From Euborellia annulipes (taxonomy: Eukaryota; Arthropoda; Insecta; Dermaptera; Anisolabididae), in contig JAKCPI010016411.1 in the NCBI GenBank assembly GCA_023213315.1, forward strand, positions 1 through 64,000: DNA of 64,000 nt, written 5' to 3'. The notes beneath the pieces were generated by a model. The model was given only the letters and a program-made list of their open reading frames with translations. It searched no databases and was not told the origin of the DNA. Of the stretch, positions 44,206 to 54,532 are shown in pieces. How positions within the stretch are numbered: position 1 is the first letter of the stretch; each line of letters starts with the position of its first letter. Position numbers and translations under genes: made by a program.

Positions 44206-44903
44206 GAGCTCATATTTTTACAGGGTCTTTTTCTAAAGATACTTTGATGATTTTTCAATGTTCTTTGAAATAAAAAAAATAATTCGGTTTTTTGAGACAC
44301 TCTAACGGTCACATATATCGGAAATTAATAATTTATTAAATATGTACATTTTCAGAATTTTTTGAAAGCCCTTTATTTTAAAATAAATTTTATTTCACTG
44401 GACAACTATTAGTCAAATTCCGAGACGCCGCCCGCCAGGGCCTAGCGTGGTAGGGTTGTAGAAGGCAAATTATTTTTATTTAAATATATAATAATGGTTG
44501 AGGTTTTTTCCCCCTCCATCTTGATTTAGCGTTCTATTTTCTAAATAAAATACTCGTGGCCAAAACAAGAGAGTCGCGTTGATTAAGGCGGATGCAATTT
44601 GTTTCTTCCCCCTGGCAGAAAAGGCAAGGCAAGGGTTCTCTCTCGCTCTCTTTCTTCTTCTGTCGTAGTTTTGTCGCCAAGCAAAGCAAAGAAAAGCCGC
44701 CTCCCGAAGATATTACATCTTATTTAATAAGCTCTCTCTTTTCTCTCTCTCTCTCTCTCTCTTTCATATAATGCGTTTGTCTGCATAGAACGTTCGCGGA
44801 TCTGAAAGTAATTTTCACGCCTCAAATAAAAACCAGCGTTGGTGATAATTCTCTAGAGAGTGTGTGGGGGTGGGGGTGGGGGGGGGGTTCTCCCAAATAT
44901 TAC

Positions 44904-45024
44904 ATCTTTCTCTTGGGAGGGTGCGGTCCTTTCAGAGAGAGGATTAGCCGCTAGACAAGCTGGTCCTTCCTCTCTCTCCGTCCCTCCTCTCTCAACCTTA
45001 AGCTCTTCACTTCCATCCTCCGAC
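44904..45024 (-). CDS. Candidate internal exon (minus strand), unidentified
   Basis: On the minus strand a TG-rich tract ending tgtttgtttgcag makes a good acceptor. The following 121 bases are open in one frame (one base plus 40 codons) up to a possible donor, gtaata. The peptide is hydrophilic: it starts SEDGSEELKVERGG, then contains CLAANPLSERTAPSQEKD. The same frame continues open beyond the donor into a proline run from a C/G-rich tract, so the exon end is uncertain. Purine-rich composition (GAGAGGAGGG) could by itself keep a frame open, which lowers confidence. No homology recognised. Confidence 0.33.
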
Positions 45025-45359
45025 CTGCAAACAAACACTCACACACACACACTCACACACACACACTGTCTCTCTCTCTTCTTATTAATATGGCTGAGAT
45101 TATTACACTCTCAATGGACAATGTCATCTATGGTATCTCAATTCCATACGGATTAGCCGCTTTTCTTTCATTTTATGGCCCAACTCTATTCTAATAGGAC
45201 AAGGATAAATTAAAAGAACATGCTCGGAATAAAATCTTCGCCCAAATTCTCGGTTAGACGTTTTAAAAAAATACTGATCAAAAAATTTGTTTCTTGATTG
45301 AATATTTTTTTGCTATCGGTAGTAAGCCTATCTGTTTTTTCACGGATTTCAATTTGACT

Positions 45360-45386
45360 GTCCTGATGAAGAGTCGAAACGTCGTA
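45360..45386 (+). ncRNA. Core of a hammerhead-like motif lacking stem II
   Basis: CUGAUGA, AGAGUC, GAAA, CGUC in order (45363-45383). Only six bases separate A9 from GAAA, so no stem II can form. Probably a deleted copy of the same family. Confidence 0.3.
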
Positions 45387-45475
45387 AGCAAATTTTTTTA
45401 TTTATTTGGCTCTCTTCTTGTTCCCATAATTTCAAAAATTTTTAATATTTTTTTGGTCAAAGACCCAAATAATTT

Positions 45476-46035
45476 TAGGCTATCTCTTACCCTATATATG
45501 AAATATGTAGAGAGCAAGTATTGCGATCAAAATTCTTTTTGATGGATATACACGTTTTGAGGTCCTCTGAATTCTCTGGTTTTCGCGACATGGTCTGTCT
45601 GGGTGTCTGTGTGTGTGTGGGTCTGTGAACAAAATAACTCAAGAACCAAAAAAGCTAGAAGGTTGAAATTTTAAATTTAAGTAAGCTACCCCTCTGGGAC
45701 GCCATACAAAGCTTTTGAACAAAATCGGCCAAAAAGTACTAGTAGTTTACTGATGTACTTTTTAGTTTTGTTCGATTTTCACAAAATTCGCTCCTACGAT
45801 TTTGATTAAAATCCAAAAACCAATTATTTTTTAGATGCTCTTTAAAATGTATATCCTCATTCAGCCTCCTAGCTCAATTCCTTCATGCTTAAAATTGAAC
45901 ACAGACAGAGAGACACACAGACAGACCATGTCGCGAAAACCACTTTTTTGGATTCAGGGGACCTCAAAACGTGTAGATCCATCAAAATCTCGACATCGAA
46001 TTTTTGACATGAAACCAATACTTTCTCTATATATT
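45476..46035. repeat. Two HP650 fragments in inverted orientation
   Basis: 45476-45855 reads from the right end into the body (minus orientation); 45858-46035 repeats the CATGTCGCGAAAACC to CTTTCTCTATATATT part in plus orientation. The pair forms an inverted repeat of about 170 bp with a ~230-bp spacer. Confidence 0.7.
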
Positions 46036-46062
46036 GGTTGAGTTTGCCAATATTCTCATTAG

Positions 46063-46104
46063 AACTGCTGAAGGCATAATCTATTTAAAGCCGAAACGTT
46101 ATCT
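46063..46104 (+). ncRNA. Degenerate hammerhead-like motif
   Basis: CUGAAGGC ... AGCCGAAACGUU: the outer GGC/GCC pairs and GAAACGUU remain, but the CUGANGA core has lost bases. Read as a decayed family member. Confidence 0.25.
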
Positions 46105-46215
46105 TGGATTGGAATTTCCATTTGATAGAAGCTATCTTGACTGACAGCCACTTGTCTGTTTAAAAGAAAGTTGCAGTCAATGATACATGAATCTCATTTC
46201 CCCTCTATTTATAAT

Positions 46216-46465
46216 TGGACCCTGTTATGCATTAGTGTGTCAAGCGCCAAAAAAAATTCAAAATTGAGTTAAGCACGGAATATTGTTTCAAATGCGATAA
46301 TTAATATTTTTTATGAAATATGTCAAAAAAAAAATTTATATTTAATGTTACTTGCACAATTGACAAAAAAATTATATATAATCCAATGAAAAGAAAAAAC
46401 TTTATTGTTAATTTTCTCAAAACTCGGTAGCTGGCGCTTGACACACTAATGCGTAACAGGGTCCA
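46216..46465. mobile_element. MITE-T, 250 bp
   Basis: Complete copy; interior nearly identical to the 37.6-kb copy (TATTGTTTCAAATGC, TTACTTGCAC). Confidence 0.88.
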
Positions 46466-46669
46466 AATATTCTCTTAATTTTAGTACAATACATTGTTCA
46501 CTTTGCTCTTAAAATCATCATGATATACATCAATTGATTTAATACCTAAAGGAAACTCTATTATATATTTTTCTAAATTAATATACGAGGCAAATTTAGA
46601 AAAAATGTCATTGGCCGTGACATAAAGAGTTTTAATTATAATTTGAAGCGCCTGTTAATGGGTTCTATT

Positions 46670-46935
46670 ATGTTTAACCCCTTCAGGAGCCAGACTGTAT
46701 TTTGATTAATTGTCAATCAAAAAGAATTGGACCTTAAGAATGGACTACGAATATGACTAAGCCAGCCAAGGACGAAGCCTCCCGTCACAGTCGATCGTCA
46801 AACAGTCAAAGCAATTAATTCGTCATCTCCAGATCCCTCGGGATCCCTTTCTCGTTAATCCCTAGCTGCCTAAGCTTCTTTCCTACTCGAGGTGTGAGGG
46901 GATAAAAATTGATGATGCCTCTCAAGTGCACCTTA
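46670..46935. promoter_or_regulatory. Possible conserved regulatory block
   Basis: Non-repetitive; homeodomain-like TGATTAATTGTCAATCA and AGCAATTAATTCG, then CCTCGGGATCCC. No frame. Inference from motif density only. Confidence 0.2.
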
Positions 46936-47144
46936 ATATGAGTTCAAATTAAAATTAGAAAGAATTATCTAAGCAAATGGGATCGATCTATTCATTAATA
47001 ACAATAGAGCATTCACCCGCACGCCTTGCTTTTATTTAAAGAAATTAACCAGACACACATACTGATCATAAAACTCTCCAGTTATTATATATAGACATTT
47101 AGAGGCATTTTTTGTTTAAGTAAAAATTAATAATAAAACTATTT

Positions 47145-47177
47145 ACAGTTGTTTTAGTCAACTTGACATCTTCAGCA
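47145..47177 (-). ncRNA. Very degenerate hammerhead-like motif
   Basis: Minus strand: CUGAAGA, spacer U, stem GUCA/UGAC around AGU, then UAAAACAAC instead of GAAACGUC. Recognisable only by comparison with the other copies. It lies in a 76-codon minus-strand frame (47099-47329) that shows no recognisable domain. Confidence 0.18.
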
Positions 47178-47327
47178 CAGAAGCCATTTGAAGTAATTTT
47201 GTGGAAAAGGGCATTTAATAAAAAAGTTAGGAAAGAATTTACAGTAGTAAATTCAAATAGCGCTCTTACTGTTCTTGACATTAAACATTTTTTAAACATT
47301 TTATTTGGTGTCTGATCGTTATTAGAC

Positions 47328-47589
47328 ATATCGACTTGGAAACCGCAATATGTCGTATGTCAAAAAAATTGATTTATTTTTTTTATTTTTTTTTGCACCA
47401 CTTTGGCCAACTTGTTGATCTGCACAACACAAAAAATTTTACGGCATTATCATTCTAAGGTAAAATAAATAATGCTTAAGCATTTAAGAAATAAATTGGA
47501 AGCATAATGACATGTTGGAACAGTTTTTTGTCCCTCCTGAAAACTTTGATTTTTGGACATACAACATATTGCGATTTCCACGACGATAT
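47328..47589. repeat. MITE with CGCAATATGT ends
   Basis: ATATCGACTTGGAAACCGCA / TGCGATTTCCACGACGATAT inverted with GTATGTC-AAAAAT following. AT-rich interior. Confidence 0.65.
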
Positions 47590-48016
47590 TTCTTTCGATT
47601 TGAAATGAAAAATAGATGTGAATTGATGTGCCACATGATCCTATAATCGTAAAAAAAAGTCACGTGACCTGATAGATGTTTATGATGATGACGTAACTCG
47701 TGGCGCGTCAAAATATGCAACTGTCAAAAAATGAGAGGCTAAAAGAGGTTATTTCTCCATATTTGAGAAAAAAAAATAATGAATGTAAACAAATAGAGAT
47801 AGTTCAATAATAATTTGTACAGTTTAGAGAGTGTATACTAATATTTAAAAAAAAATACAATATTTGAATTTCGTGTCAGATTGTATATAGGGGCGCTACG
47901 ATCGCTCATGTGTAGATCGCGTGCATGTCGAGAAGCAGAAGCCATCTTGTTTTTTCTCAACTAATTCAATTGAGATTGTCACAGATGTAACAACCTTTAT
48001 AATCTTAGCTGAATGG

Positions 48017-48057
48017 TACCTGAAGAAGGCCACAGAATGAGTGGCCGAAACGTTGTA
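48017..48057 (+). ncRNA. Hammerhead-like motif with 6-bp stem II
   Basis: CUGAAGA (48020-48026; position 7 is free in the hammerhead consensus), spacer A, perfect stem GGCCAC/GUGGCC around loop AGAAUGA, GAAA (48047-48050), CGUU. Flanking UAC/GUA can pair as stem I. The stem sequence differs completely from other copies while pairing is kept. Lies in non-coding DNA upstream of a SINE. Confidence 0.5.
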
Positions 48058-48130
48058 ATTTTTACAAATACACCACAGTTAAACTGAAAATCAAATTCTT
48101 TTACGTCTGAATTTTAACTTTAAGTTTGTA

Positions 48131-48292
48131 GCCCTTGGCCTATGGCTCAGAGGAAGAGTATTAGCTTCTAATACCAAAGGTATTCCCCGCATCCCGTTCC
48201 AGGCGACAAAATATAATTGAATACAAATCAATTGAAATAAATAGGGACGAAGTCTAAATGGCCTCAGATGCCGAAAAAGACTTTAAAACGAA
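48131..48292 (+). repeat. SINE-B, uninterrupted copy
   Basis: TATGGCTCAGAGGAAGAG, diverged B box region, AATTGAAATAAATAGGGACG, GGCCTCAGATGCCGAAAAAG, A-rich end. About 160 bp. Confidence 0.75.
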
Positions 48293-48322
48293 TTAAAATT
48301 AAAAAAAAAATCTTTCTAACAG

Positions 48323-48715
48323 GTCTATTCTCTAAAAACAGACGTTAAAATTTAAAATAAACAAATGGGTGTTAAAAATCAGCGTTAAAAAAATGCTATT
48401 CAAAATCACTTACTTGCCTCAAATAGCTATTCTGTAAACAAAAACTTTAAAGCCAAAGCGTTAACATTTAGTAAATAGTGTTAAAAATTAATGCCATGTC
48501 TAGGGGGTGTCTTTAATATTTTAACGTCGTGTCTAAAATAAAAATGGCGTCCTTAACCTAAAAATTAAGGTTATGATTTTGATAGCTTTGAAATTAAAGC
48601 AACATGTTAACGTCGCTGTTAAAACTTTGTTTAGAGAATAGCATTTTTTAACGCTGATTGTTCTACATTACTTTTTAACATTTTAAATTTTAACGTCTGT
48701 TTTTAGAGAATAGAC
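48323..48715. repeat. MITE, 393 bp, 36-bp TIR
   Basis: GTCTATTCTCTAAAAACAGA ... TCTGTTTTTAGAGAATAGAC, perfect over about 36 bp. The unit GTTAAAA/TTTTAAC recurs through the interior. No clear TSD. Confidence 0.8.
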
Positions 48716-49424
48716 GTGTAAATGTGCCCAATAAATTATAACATCCATAAGATACAGATATTAGATTAATTTTTTCTTAAAAAAATAAATAAAATAACCA
48801 AGTTAATCACGTGCCTCTTTTTCTCTATTACGTTATCAATCATATTTAAAAATAAATAGAAAATATTGAAACGTTGGTTTAAAAAAATAAAACGATTTGT
48901 CTCGTAAGATGAGCATTTGAGGTCAATTGACTCTCTGATTAATGCCATTCTCAGCTCGGAATGATTATCTCCTTCTTCATCTTTTTTTGTTCTGTTCACA
49001 CGTCTCAAAAACAAAATTATTTATTTTATAAAGCTTATAAATAAGTCTTTTTATAAAACAGGGTAGAGAGGGAGGGGGGGTGGGGGGGCTTATCTGGCTA
49101 ATGGCGTCTGTTTAAAAAGACTTATTATTTACTCGAGGAAAAAAAAGAGGAAGGGTTGCGCAGGCCCAGGAATAGACTCGAGAAAAGCCATCAGGCAAGG
49201 GTTGCGTTTAGACACAACATCCCCTATTTCCGTCCCCCCTTTTATGCCACGAGGAGGCGGACCCGAAAGGTTTCTTCTTCTATCGCCTGCCTGCGATAAC
49301 AACATTTGCCACATTCGACAATTTACTGCTCAGGGACGATTTTTTTCCCGAGGTTATAAATTGAAGGGGAAATATTTAAAAAAGAAAAGAATTATTCCCA
49401 AGTTTTCTTGAGATTTTTGTACAT
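48716..49424. other. Mostly unique DNA
   Basis: AT-rich, then 49125-49340 GC-normal and unplaced, with overlapping open frames on both strands and no convincing splice sites. Confidence 0.45.
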
Positions 49425-50897
49425 AGGGAGACCGGGGCAGGTTGGCCCACTAATTTTTATTTCTTTTATAAAATTTTTTATTCAATCATTTTCGTTTATG
49501 TTTTTCATTTTAAAATGTTGGTGTAACCTTAAGCTACCAAATGGTCATCGTAAAAGTCTCTAAATTGATGTTAAAATTAAAAAAATAATTATTTCTAAAA
49601 TATTTCGAGTGGGCCAACCTGCCCCGTGGTCGGGGGCAGGTTGCCCGGGAAGCATTTGTTATTTTTATATGAATTAAAATGCAAGAAAATAATTTAAAAC
49701 AACCTAATTTTAACACACAAAGTTTATTTTAAATTATAATTGGTTATTGCAACAGTTTCAGTAATAAGTGAGTACTAAATCAAAAAAAGTATATCGTGAC
49801 TTCAAGAACTTTTCCTTTTTCAGTTTTTCTTTTGTATTTACGAATCACTGTTATAACCGTGGTCCAGAGGTTGGAGATGAGAGTCAGAATGCTATGAAGA
49901 GCATTGCAGACACCTTCCTTGGGCTTGGCAAGTTGGCAAAAATAGTATCCCAACAAGGGTCCCAACTTTTCTCTCCCAACGCTCAATTTGTGCTCTTTTG
50001 AAAAATCTCTTAGCCCTCGGGGCTTAGTGTAGAAGGTTATCGTGCTAACCATTTGGATACCAAATAAATAAGAATCCCTGGACCCCCAAAATATATAATT
50101 ATTAATACAACGGTTATCGTAAAAGTCTTATATGGCCTGAGTTACCGAAAAGACTGTGTGAATGTGAGTGTGAATGGGAAAAAAGTGTGAATGTTTAAAA
50201 AAAAAAAAAAAAAAAGCGGAAACACTCCATATCTTCCCGAATCACAGATATTCAAAGAACTAGAACGTTTTAGAAAACAATAAGAACATATTCATATATC
50301 TGATATCAATTTCCCAAAAACAAACACACGTGCTCATTTAGGATGCAAAATTTCCTCCAATAAACTCTCAATGACGGCCAGTATAACATCGATATTTTTA
50401 TTTTGTTACTTTTACATCATTCATTGCCACTAAAATTGAAAAGATAAAACAGGATTTAACGATTTCATAGATACAATGGCAAAAAATCGAGTGGGCCAAC
50501 CTGCCCCGTCATTTTTGGGCCAACCTGCCCCATCCTCATATTTGAAACAATTTTTATCCCGCACAAATCCCGTTGATGTTTTTTAATTAATATGCCATGG
50601 AGAAATAATCCTTATACTCTAACCTTTAAACATAGTGCTTACTTTTTATCCTCGAAGTAACCAAAAAGTAGATAAAACAATTTTATTCAACTAATGAAAA
50701 TTTACTCCAAGGTGCAAAAAACGAATAAATGATCCTAGCTCATGCGAATTTACTCCGATCGCTATAGTTGTTTTGGCGGAAGGTGTGTGGCAGTGCTATT
50801 AACCTTCATTCTGATCCGTATCACAATCGTCCAATTATTCTGCGAAATATCGCGACTGGGCCGACCTGCCCCGTGGGCCAACCTGCCCCGGTCTCCC
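49425..50897. mobile_element. DNA transposon with GGGGCAGGTTGGCCCAC ends, 1473 bp
   Basis: GGGAGACCGGGGCAGGTTGG ... CCAACCTGCCCCGGTCTCCC. Each end has a second copy of the motif nearby (49612-49645 on the left; 50489-50530 and 50853-50892 on the right), possible transposase-binding repeats. Contains a SINE-A. Frames at 49768-50001 (plus) and 49780-50052 (minus) overlap; neither shows a known transposase motif. TSD not resolved. Confidence 0.7.
50013..50215 (+). repeat. SINE-A with deleted promoter centre, in a DNA transposon
   Basis: GCCCTCGGGGCTTAGTGTAG, then a deletion through the B box to CCATTTGGATACC, normal tail and poly(A) of about 19 bases. Sits inside the GGGGCAGG element (49425-50897). 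Confidence 0.8.
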
Positions 50898-51078
50898 CTA
50901 TTAGATATTAAAAAATAATTTCTTCATCTAAGAATTCTTGCTGTGTAGACATTTTACATTCAATGAAGGAAACAGGATGTCACAGCGAACTCTTGCTGAA
51001 GGTGAGTATATATATATATTATATAAATTAAAAACACTGTTTTAATCTATCATATTTTATTTTCAGAGTATAAGGTTT

Positions 51079-51113
51079 CAATCCTCAACGGATCATCATC
51101 AGGACCTGAAAAG
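51079..51113 (-). ncRNA. Hammerhead-like motif, left arm of the 51-kb palindrome
   Basis: Reverse-complement twin of the motif at 51203-51237 with the same core, stem and loop. The two copies face each other across the palindrome centre, so one transcript through both would pair with itself along the whole arm. Confidence 0.4.
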
Positions 51114-51202
51114 TGAATGAATCACAATAATTTATTATCTATAATATTTCATAACACAAATGTATATTATAGATAATAAATTATTGTGATTCATTCACTT
51201 TT

Positions 51203-51237
51203 CAGGTCCTGATGATGATCCGTTGAGGATTGAAACC
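51203..51237 (+). ncRNA. Hammerhead-like motif, right arm of the 51-kb palindrome
   Basis: CUGAUGA (51209-51215), spacer U, stem GAUCC/GGAUU (G-U closing pair) around GUUGA, GAAA (51232-51235), then CC instead of CGUC, so the cleavage-site side is altered. A mirror copy sits on the minus strand in the left arm. Confidence 0.4.
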
Positions 51238-51358
51238 TTATACTCTGAAAATAAAATATGATAGATTAAAACAGTGTTTTTAATTTATATAAATATATAT
51301 ATACTCACCTTCAGCAAGAGTTCGCTGTGACATCCTGTTTCCTTCATTAAATGTAAAA

Positions 51359-52455
51359 TAATTTCTTCTACCTAAGGGACTTCGCTTTCCTGAATCACCT
51401 CAAATGGCTCGGGCCCGCCTTTCCTTAAACATATGTCGAAATTAGTATAAATATGGATTTAGAAATATATACTCCACTTCACATTGGTGTCTTTACAGTA
51501 TTTATATTACAAGGAATTGTCGAAATACGTATTAAGTGTTAATTTTTAATTAATAAAACTTTTGAAACAAATAACCTAGTGTTTAATTTGTATATTTAAT
51601 TTTAATTTACAAAATGTTTCAACGAGAACCAACGGTCAAAAGTTTAAATCTTTTTTTTTTTTTTTTTTTTATCCCTCCCCCTTTCTTCTTCTCCCCCCCT
51701 CCCACCCACTCTCTCTTTCTCCCTCATACCCACTAAGACTTGATGATAACGATAGCAGAAGAAGAGAATATATTTGGTGTTGGGTTAGAATTTTTTTTTT
51801 GTGCCCACTGGCATTAAAAAATAAAACCAAAGGTCTCCGCTGCCCCCGGCCCGAACCTCGGAATAGGGGGGAGGAAGGCGGCCCCCCTCCCTACCCCCAC
51901 GCGCAAAGTTTAAATCTTATTTATATTAAAATAACTATTAAAACAATCTTATTGTTAGTGTAGTCCAGTGAGTAAATGAACGGTAGATTAATACTGTTTG
52001 TACTTCAAAAATTCCATCTACCACATCATCCAAGTATTAATCTACCATATAAGACTCGTATTTAGTAATATATATATATATATTTGGGGTCCAGGCATTC
52101 TTATTTAAGCCATTTGGATACCAAATGACTTAAATAAAATCATCGGACTGCCTGGGATCTGAACCCGCGACCCTTAGTAGGCTATATAAGACAAGCGCGT
52201 TACCAACTACACCAAACACGAGGGCGATTGAGGTATAAAATAGGTAATTTAACTATTAAAACAATCCCGAAATATGCCGATACTCATTAAGGATGGCTCA
52301 ACGTTTCAACAGTTGACTAATTTTCAATTTCTTTATTTAATTAATAAATTTAAATAAATAAATAAAATTCAATTATATAAGAATATTCATTATTTTTCAT
52401 TTGAGAGAGAGAACCTGATGCTTTCCATAAAGTAAAAATACAGTGGCATGGAGTT
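51359..52455. other. Mostly unique DNA
   Basis: C/T-rich 51650-51730, GC-rich 51835-51905 (GCCCCCGGCCCGAACC), SINE head at 52087. No gene supported. Confidence 0.5.
52087..52225 (-). repeat. SINE-A head half
   Basis: GGGGTCCAGGCATTCTTATT to CACGAGGGC; tail absent. Confidence 0.8.
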
Positions 52456-52470
52456 AAAGGCAAGTTTTGA

Positions 52471-52728
52471 TTGGGAAAAGGAGGAAATTACCAGTCCCGA
52501 AAGGGACTGATTTTTGGGGAGTAGGGAGGTGAAGGGCCTCTCACTCCCAAAATTGGAACCGGGTTGATGGCTCTCGAGCTAGATACCGGTACTTGGGGTT
52601 GGTGCGTGCCTCCGTGCACGATGCACCAGGGGTAAATAACCGGGGAATGATTTTTTTTGTAGGCTATTGAGGGTTTTTATGCCGTAATTTAAGCTTTTCC
52701 CTCAAATAAAAAAAAAAAAAAAAAAAAA
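52471..52728 (+). mobile_element. Retroposon with 15-bp target duplication
   Basis: A 258-bp insert ends TTCCCTCAAATAAA plus poly(A) and is flanked by AAAGGCAAGTTTTGA (52456-52470 and 52729-52743). It starts with a hairpin (CAGTCCCGAAAGGGACTG) and contains ACCGGTACTTGG and GTGCACGATGCACC. No tRNA-like boxes. Either a 5'-truncated LINE 3' UTR or a retrotransposed structured RNA. Confidence 0.75.
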
Positions 52729-53085
52729 AAAGGCAAGTTTTGACATTGGCAAAAAAATCGTAATACGTTAATAATTAGGCACTTTGGGTTGCAGGTGGAA
52801 CTTTTATAAAGGTCCTAATAATTATAATAGTTATTATATATTAATATACTATATAACAGGGGCGTATATAAGGGGGGGGGGGGCGAGGAGGCCCGCCCCC
52901 TCCCGAAATTTTCCAAATGCATATACACATATAGGGATATAGAGACAATAATGGGTCTTAACCCCCCCCCCCCCCCCGAAATGTTTGCTCGGCCCCGCAG
53001 CACGAAAATTTTGGTTCTGCGAAAGAGGGAAAGTTCCGCGGGCGACACTTGGGAAAAAATTTTTCACAGAAAAATTTTTGAGATC

Positions 53086-53348
53086 AGGCAGCGGATCCAG
53101 AGGTGTTTCTCGGGAGGGGGGGTAATCTGGTGTGACTGGTCGCACAGCACACAATTTTTCCTTAATTTCGGTAATTTAAAGTCGCGTTCTGTACTTGTTT
53201 GCCAGAATATAAATACAAATCAAATTTTTAAGTATTAATTTTTAAAATTTTACATTCAAAATAAATTTTTTTTTTTTCTAAAAAAAGTATTTTTTTTCAA
53301 ATCTCGAAGGGGTTAATTACCCCCTTGCCCCCTTGCCGCCCTTGCCTC
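53086..53348. mobile_element. CAAGGGCGG-family MITE copy
   Basis: GCGGATCCAGAGGTGTTTCT, TCTGGTGTGACTGGTCGCAC, TTTCGGTAATTTAAAG to GCCGCCCTTGCC. This copy has the best preserved hairpin module of the hAT copies. The preceding 52858-53080 begins CAGGGGCGTATATAAGG and looks like another hAT end. Confidence 0.7.
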
Positions 53349-54124
53349 CGACAAATAAATATACTCACAAAAATTGTCTAACTAAAGATAATAGTCATTA
53401 TTTCCCTTATTGATAGTGGGCTATTTAATAGTGCGGCAAAGTAAAACTAATAACGTAATAATTATGGTGCGTTAGTTTTATTTTCATCGTCCTCGGAATG
53501 AAAAATGTTCTGTTTTCCTATTGGTTGTTTTATTTTGGAAAAAGATCTTAATTTTTAAGTGAAGGGAATGAGGGGATTGATGTGTGCGTGCGAGGGCGGG
53601 GCACGAACAGCCCCTTGCTTCCTCCTTCGAGTTATATAGACAAATACTGATAAATATATTTCAAGATACGATTGATTTTATCTAAAACGGCTCTCTACTG
53701 AAAAAGTAATGAACATATCCTACCACCTCTCTGGTCAAAAAAAAAAAAAACACTATCCGTGTCTGTGTCTGTGTTTTTTTTTCTTTAAACGAAATTCCCC
53801 CTCGTGAGTAGGCAGCAAAAAAAATGCCTTGGAAATAAGTGGGAAAATCTATTTTTCTTAAAACCTCTCGCTTGATGTTGTTGCATTACAAAAAAAAAAC
53901 CCTTTAAAACACATACCTATACACACACGCGCACACTCTGTTGACAGAAGTTCTCCCGATGCAAGTAATTTGGATTAATATGTCCCATGTGTAAAGAGTA
54001 TTTGTTTTTTTAAAATTTTTATTACTCTTAAAATAGAATCAAAAGGGTGTCGTCACATAGCTAGCACACGCCTAAAAAAATAAATATTCCTTTAGATCTT
54101 ATTATTCTTTATTAAAATGTTATC
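53349..54124. other. Unique DNA, no gene seen
   Basis: GC-normal patch 53565-53640 and CA/GT words; no frame or repeat recognised. Confidence 0.5.
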
Positions 54125-54531
54125 TAAAAATCTGGTGCGATTGGTCCCGTGCTTGTCACACCAGATTTTTTGAGTCGAGATATATTTAGTTTCCCATAGC
54201 ACTTTAGTTAACTTGGCCACTTGCATTTCATAAGTACAAAAGTAACAATACTTTCCCTCTATATATATTTCATATATGGACCCTGTTATGCATTAGTGTG
54301 TCAAGCGCCAAAAAAAAAATTAAAAATTGAATATTGTTTAAAATGCTATAATTAATAGTATTTTTTATAAAATATGCCCTAAAAAAAATTTATATTTAAT
54401 GTTACTTGCATAATAGACAAAAAAAATTATATATAATCCAATGAAAACAAAAAACTTTAATTTTCTCAAAACTCGGTAGCTGGCGCTTGACACACTAATG
54501 CGTAACAGGGTCCATATAGGAAAACACATTT
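54125..54531 (+). repeat. HP650 deletion derivative carrying a MITE
   Basis: Short hairpin (54125-54171), TCGAGATATATTTAGTTTCC, jump to the CAATACTTTCCCTC right end, with a MITE at 54277-54514 in the same TATA position as in the 37.5-kb copy. Confidence 0.65.
54277..54514. mobile_element. MITE-T, 238 bp, in HP650
   Basis: Complete copy in the same HP650 position (CATATA/TATAGG) as at 37.6 kb. Confidence 0.88.
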
Positions 54532-54532
54532 T

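Larger units (their letters stand above)
44206..45475. other. Non-repetitive, relatively GC-rich for the window
   Basis: One of the longer stretches lacking TE copies (44400-45300), with CT and CA microsatellites and the candidate exon. Likely gene-associated DNA. Confidence 0.4.
50952..51358. repeat. Long near-perfect palindrome (arms about 195 bp)
   Basis: The left arm (50952-51147) and right arm (51164-51358) are reverse complements with only a base or two of difference in a TA run; the centre is about 16 bp. Each arm holds a hammerhead-like motif. On the plus strand the left arm also contains AAG|gtgagt (51001) and a pyrimidine-rich ttattttcag (51066) that would excise a 66-bp intron; an ATG at 50963 stays open across that junction and stops 54 bases after it. 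It adjoins the outer end of the GGGGCAGG element. Such palindromes can be genuine inverted duplications or an assembly fold-back artefact. Confidence 0.85.
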
